NCBI GenBank assembly: GCA_025331435.1
Contig: JAIWNI010000059.1
Coordinates: forward strand, 1 to 64,000
Source: Choanephora cucurbitarum
Lineage: Eukaryota; Mucoromycota; Mucoromycetes; Mucorales; Choanephoraceae
DNA length: 64,000 nt
Direction: 5' to 3'
Below the pieces are notes generated by a model. It was not told the origin of the DNA. It ran no database searches and was given only the letters and a program-made list of their open reading frames with translations. The position numbers were made by a program, and so were the translations under genes. Shown piece after piece: positions 60,182 through 64,000 of the stretch. The first letter of the stretch is position 1. Each line of letters begins with the position of its first letter.

Positions 60182-60806
60182 TATGTGTATATGTATTTGT
60201 ATGTTGTAAAGGTGTGATCGTGTGTTGTATAATGTAGATTCAGTGAAGAGATGTCGGCCTGACTACATTGTAGAAGTCCAAGAAAACAGGCCATATACGA
60301 ATGTTGTAGGCGAAATCAAGCGATCCATGGCATCAGCAAATGGTGTTGCCTTGGATCAATACCGGCTTGCTCTCTTCGGAGTCAACATGCTTGTAGTTGA
60401 CAACTTGAAGCACTCTATGGTCTTCCAAGTCATTGGTAAGCAGAACTCATGTATAGAGCAAACAAGAGAAAGTGTTGTAAACTGACAAAGGAAAACAGGC
60501 CAAAGCATGAAATTCTATCTGTGCTCGCTTGCTGGCGGCATATGCTTGATGCTAGAAGTTGGTAGTCTAGTACTCCCAACAACATATCAAGAATTTGCAA
60601 GCTTTAGCACCAGCATCAACTGCTTGTACGATATTGCTTTGTTGTACGATGAACACTGCGTCAAAGAAGATGCAAGCGAGGCAAGAAGCTGGCAACTTTT
60701 GGCATTTGATGCTTTCAAGTCCCTGTTTGGCATCAGTACGTGTAAGACTTCAACAGTAGCCAGCGAAGCACTTTCTTCAACAGAAAGATGCCTATAAAAC
60801 ATGTAT
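60182..60806 (-). repeat. right arm of 625-bp inverted repeat
   Basis: Mirror copy of 57241-57865; spacer between arms is 2316 bp (57866-60181). No target-site duplication was found at the outer ends. Confidence 0.93.
60212..60797 (+). pseudogene. inverted partial copy of exons 8-9 of unknown gene
   Basis: Carries the exon 8 equivalent (60212-60435), the intron with intact GTAAGC and ACAG, and exon 9 equivalent (60499-60797), preceded by the 3' part of intron 7 with its AAAG acceptor. It has no first seven exons and therefore no evident start; unless it is spliced to an unknown upstream exon it is a truncated copy. Coding capacity is undamaged, indicating recent duplication or gene conversion. 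Confidence 0.85.
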
Positions 60807-61249
60807 AATTACCTTCTTGTTCTCCTTGAGAATCATGTATCGAACACACGTTTGTATGATTTTTCGTGGATTCTTTCAAATAAATTTTATCCTTACAAAA
60901 CACGATATTTCATTCAGTAGGGTTGTTTATAATATATATATCAATAGGGCATGAAAAACATTTGACAGATCTTATTTGAGCCTGGCTAAGGGAAGCATAG
61001 TGTTTGCGATGAGAAAGAACAAGATCCCAAGAGGCAAAGATTTACAATATGCCTCGAAATATCTCGTGAAATTTGAAAACAAAACTTGTATTGTGAAAAC
61101 TATTCCACACTAGCACAGCTTTTGCCTATCAATAGTGCCTTCATGTTTTAAGCATATATAAAATAGACTATATTGTTTTATTCGGTGAAAAAAAAAATCG
61201 ATGTATCAATACTTTGTAGGCTTCCTTAGCCTTTGCAATCGATTCTTAT

Positions 61250-62060
61250 CTTCGGTTCATGCTGCCAACACAGTTGTTCAGATAATCTAGAGCGAGCTTG
61301 TACCATTCCTCTTTCAAAGCCCCCTCCAAATCACTGAGGGTATCAATCTCACTCCCAGTCAATCGGTTTCTTAGATAAGCACAAAAGTCTTTATAGGATC
61401 AACGGCTGAAACCTGTGCTGGCCATCTGTCAAAAGTGTTTGTCATGGTCTTCAGCTTAAATCATCGGGAGTATGCTCCTACATGATAAGGAGCATTGCCT
61501 TCCTACATTATGTAGCCAATATTGGTCTTGTAAGACTCTTTCTCGATCCAGGGAAGGCAACAATCAATCAAACATTGAACATACACTTTTTGATCCATTG
61601 ATTCATGCTGTACCTCAAGAGGGCCAATACCATTTGCGTGAAAGCATTCCCATACCATCACAGAACCCAAACCAAACTTGTGGGCATCCTTAATGTGCCT
61701 CTCCTAGTATCTTTCTCCGTCCTTTCTGATCATCTCTAGTTCCAAAACTAGCACTCTTTAAGGTGAGCTTGGCCTCATCAGATTAAACTACCTTATTCCA
61801 GTCATCCTTTGTCCAGTTAAGCCTTTCTTTGACCCAAGCCAAACGTGGTTCTTTGTGTCTGCGCTTCAGTGCTGGCTTCTTTGCTGCAACACGCGATTTG
61901 AAGTTCATATGACTCAAAGCTTTTCGAAAAGTGGACAAAGAGACCTTCTTGCCAAGACTCAAAAAGCGACGATATTAAGCCTCGATCAACTCAATAAGTT
62001 GTCAATGAATACTTTAACCAGTAGCATTAAAATCAGTTGAAGAGAGAAGCCTTTTTTCCT
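61250..62060 (-). pseudogene. decayed Tc1/mariner transposase
   Basis: Minus-strand sequence with a recognisable Tc1 transposase order but many stops and frameshifts. Starting near 61960: KKVSLSTFRKALSHMNFKSR, VAAKKPALKRRHKEPRLAWV, LNWTKDDWNKVV then a stop and SDEAKLTLKSASFG (first Asp), VWFGFCDGMGML near 61680, LHNVGRQCSLSCRS, a WPAQVSAVDPIK remnant of WPAQSPDLNPIE near 61410, and the C-terminal LKEEWYKLALDYLNNCVGSMNRR near 61250. It differs from the element at 6.4 kb, so it is another Tc1 lineage. Terminal repeats were not found. Confidence 0.8.
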
Positions 62061-62489
62061 AGCTAAAGTCTTGCTAAAGTCTTTTATGTGCTGTTCGTAC
62101 AGTTGATTCAGGAAAGTCAAGATCTCTTGCGATTTACGGAATTTTTTCTTTAGTAAGTGAAAGCGCCTGCTAATCTACCATAATTCTAATTGGGTAGGTT
62201 TTTATTAGCTTTTTTCTTTTTTTGATAACAGGAATAACAGTGAATGTGTTCAATTCAGTAAGAAAAGGGGTGATGAGAAGACCAACAGAAAAATCATCAG
62301 ATCTGTGAGCCTGTAGTTTTCATAAGATATTTCGAGCCACATTGTGCATGAAACAATTTTTTGCTTCAGATGAGTGATAGGCAGCTTTATTTGGATTAGT
62401 ATGATTGATAGAGACAAATTCACATTTGAGCAATTTCCCTCCTTTAGCTCTTTGATATACCAGAATGGTGTGAAAATAGAAAAAGAATA

Positions 62490-62657
62490 TTGGTTTTTCA
62501 AATTGAATTAGCGCATCAAGATTTTTTTTTTTTGCGTACTGGAACTTTTTTTTATTATACAAAATATACGTGAATGCGCAAACCTCAAAACGCAAAAAAA
62601 AAATCTCGACACGCAAAAAAAAAAATCTTGATGCGCTAATTCAATTTGAAAAACCAA
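62490..62657. mobile_element. 168-bp hairpin MITE (TA-flanked)
   Basis: Arms of about 47 bp (62490-62536 and 62612-62657) are inverse copies: one begins TTGGTTTTTCAAATTGAATT and continues AGCGCATCAAG then a T run and GCG; the other is its complement with one base fewer in the A run. TA dinucleotides flank both ends (62488-62489, 62658-62659). Internal direct copies of CGCAAAAAAAAAATC occur. Size, hairpin form and TA duplications fit a Tc1/mariner-type MITE. Confidence 0.75.
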
Positions 62658-62801
62658 TAAAAAATAGTCTTTCTAAAATAGGAAGTCAGTTAAACATTAA
62701 GTTATTTCAAAGGGGTGGAGGAAAAAAACATGGGTCAAATTCCTTTCCCCTCTACCTTTGTCTCTTGGAATCTTGCCACAAGATCAGTAAGAGTGATCCA
62801 T

Positions 62802-63086
62802 TTTTTTCTCATTGCGAATACTGTGCCTCCCACTGGAGGGTCATTGGTACTAGTGAACATATATACCATCAGTTTAATCAGGACATACGAGCCTGCGCTG
62901 GGCTGCTCTGCTCTGTATATGTACTTTGTCATGTAACTAACTGCTTTGTCTGTTTGTTTTTTCTCATTGCGAATACTGTGCCTCCCACTGGAGGGTCATT
63001 GGTACTAGTGAACATATATACCATCAGTTTAATCAGGACATACGAGCCTGCGCTGGGCTGCTCTGCTCTGTATATGTACTTTGTCA
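62802..63086 (+). repeat. 130-bp direct duplication
   Basis: Segments 62802-62931 and 62957-63086 appear identical (start TTTTTTCTCATTGCGAATAC, end GTATATGTACTTTGTCA), separated by 25 bp. No coding meaning seen; open frames across it are chance. Confidence 0.9.
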
Positions 63087-63912
63087 CGAGAAGTTATTTC
63101 TTTCTATTTCCTTTCTGGTTCGTAACTCAGCTATAAAGTTTTATGTAGCCCAAGACTTGCAATGTTAGGGTCAAATGGGATCTGCCGAATGTCTTCTATG
63201 TTCTATTTACCAAGAAGAAGAAGAAAAAAAATCGATACTTTGATTCCAGACGCGTGGGAGGTTTAGTAAAGTCAGTTGGTGTTTGTCCGTAGATTGTGAA
63301 TCGTTAAGAGTGCAACAATAAACCTATGCAACCAAAGTCTTTAAAGCCTTATAAAGAAGAAGAATTGTAGCTATCATAATACACTGCTCTTCGCGAAAGC
63401 TTTTAGTTGTCTAAGGAAGAGACATTTTTTTTTCAGAATCCGCGAATTGGCAGTGCAACGAGTGTATTTTGATCTCTAGTGTCACCACGTGTCATTTCTA
63501 TATCTTTTATGATTCAAAGTAGAAAGATAGATTATAGTTGAATTGTCTGTTAAGTCTGTTGTCTCAGCAACCTTAGAGTTAAATAGAGGCAGTAACTATA
63601 CGATGTCAGTTGTTCAATAGAAGGGCAATCATGGCTATACTTGAAGAAAATCTAGGAAACTGCTTCAAGCGGAAACCGTAAATCTCAAGTAGGACAAAAG
63701 CATTTGATGACGCTGTTTGGTTGGTCATCACCTTTTTATACATATTTATTCTTGCCGTTTTCTCTTCTTCTCCTCCTTTTTTTTTCTTTTTCCTCCCTTC
63801 TTTCTTTCTCTTCTAGATAAGATTATACTAATTCATATAGAGATATAAAGGTCAGCCAAAATAACAAAAAATGAAAATAAAATTGTTATTTATTTGAAAT
63901 AAATAGATTTAA
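63087..63912. other. intergenic and upstream region of last gene
   Basis: Mostly AT-rich. The second copy of the 27-bp motif is at 63392-63418. A C/T-rich tract at about 63754-63816, ending TTCTAG, precedes the start at 63913 and is a plausible core promoter or 5' leader intron end. Confidence 0.4.
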
Positions 63913-64000
63913 ATGACGAATTCAGAAACACATGTGAAAGGTAGCAAAGAGGATATTGCAGTAGAAGAAAAGTCCCCAGAGCCACAACAAGCATTTGTCA
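63913..64000 (+). CDS. 5' end of an unidentified gene (runs off window)
   Basis: ATG at 63913 opens a frame to the window edge: MTNSETHVKGSKEDIAVEEK then SPEPQQAFV. The hydrophilic, acidic/basic N-terminus with SKED and EEKSPEP is common in fungal MFS (for example monocarboxylate-type) transporters before the first helix, but 29 residues are too few to name it. The CT-rich upstream tract supports this as a real start. Confidence 0.45.
   Translation, partial: MTNSETHVKGSKEDIAVEEKSPEPQQAFV

Noticed and set aside
57241..60806. Calling the 625-bp inverted repeat the terminal repeats of a transposon
   Set aside because: No target-site duplication at the outer ends, and one arm is simply the 3' end of the gene; kept as an inverted duplication instead.
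62570..63136. 188-codon open frame on + strand
   Set aside because: Starts in the MITE arm with poly-Lys from A runs and covers the 130-bp duplication twice; repetition, not a protein.

Overview
This is a 64 kb piece of an AT-rich, intron-dense fungal nuclear genome. Short introns (about 45-70 bp, GTAAGT/GTATGT...AG), gene content (large polygalacturonase type, CHO2, pfkB kinase, PP2A B56, cyanase) and the abundance of Tc1/mariner-, Crypton- and CACTA-like DNA transposons point to an early-diverging fungus, most likely Mucoromycota/Mucorales and Rhizopus-like. That assignment is inference from protein resemblance; no database search was possible. All exon structures below were read by hand from splice signals and reading frame.

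Layout. 0-1.8 kb: a sugar transporter (minus). 1.8-5.5 kb: gene-poor. 5.5-6.3 kb: a seven-exon cyanase, followed 61 bp after its stop by an almost intact Tc1/mariner element (6408-7737; 41-bp identical inverted ends, TA duplications, DD34E transposase broken by one in-frame stop). 8.2-9.5 kb: a broken Crypton-type recombinase. 10.7-13.5 kb: mitochondrial malate dehydrogenase and a pfkB (pseudouridine-kinase-like) sugar kinase, both minus. 14.6-21 kb: a compact housekeeping cluster: PP2A B56 subunit, ZNF830-like protein, Nop13-like two-RRM protein, PPIL1-type cyclophilin, and a tiny PLDc_N membrane protein. 23.1-24.2 kb: a secreted GH28 polygalacturonase. 27.4-33.3 kb: RPA2, magnesium-dependent phosphatase-1, RCC1 and CstF-50, the last two convergent and 32 bp apart.

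33.6-35.3 kb is a 1,700-bp CACTA-like element with TTA duplications, dense subterminal repeats and a small intron-containing gene of unknown function. 36.5-43.97 kb: HAUS4/augmin-like protein and an SNX3-like PX protein whose stop codons overlap tail-to-tail, then NAXD, SEN34 and CHO2. 44.9-49.7 kb: an MDR oxidoreductase, a GH47 mannosidase and an unnamed glycine-rich membrane protein. 50.2-51.1 kb: a broken zinc-finger (GCM/FLYWCH-like) relic. 51.1-55.2 kb: gene-poor.

The right end (55.2-64 kb) is accessory DNA: a coiled-coil DNA-binding-like protein; a nine-exon gene ending in a possible PD-(D/E)XK nuclease domain, whose last two exons are repeated as an apparently identical 625-bp inverted copy 2.3 kb away; a decayed second Tc1 transposase; a 168-bp hairpin MITE; a 130-bp direct duplication; and the first bases of a gene running off the window.

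How the genes work together: most conserved genes are independent housekeeping functions (RNA processing: SEN34, CstF-50, PPIL1, Nop13, ZNF830; DNA replication and mitosis: RPA2, RCC1, HAUS4, B56; membrane lipid and trafficking: CHO2, SNX3; metabolite repair and salvage: NAXD, MDP-1, pfkB; carbon use: sugar transporter, polygalacturonase, MDH). They are packed tightly and are separated by blocks of transposon debris.
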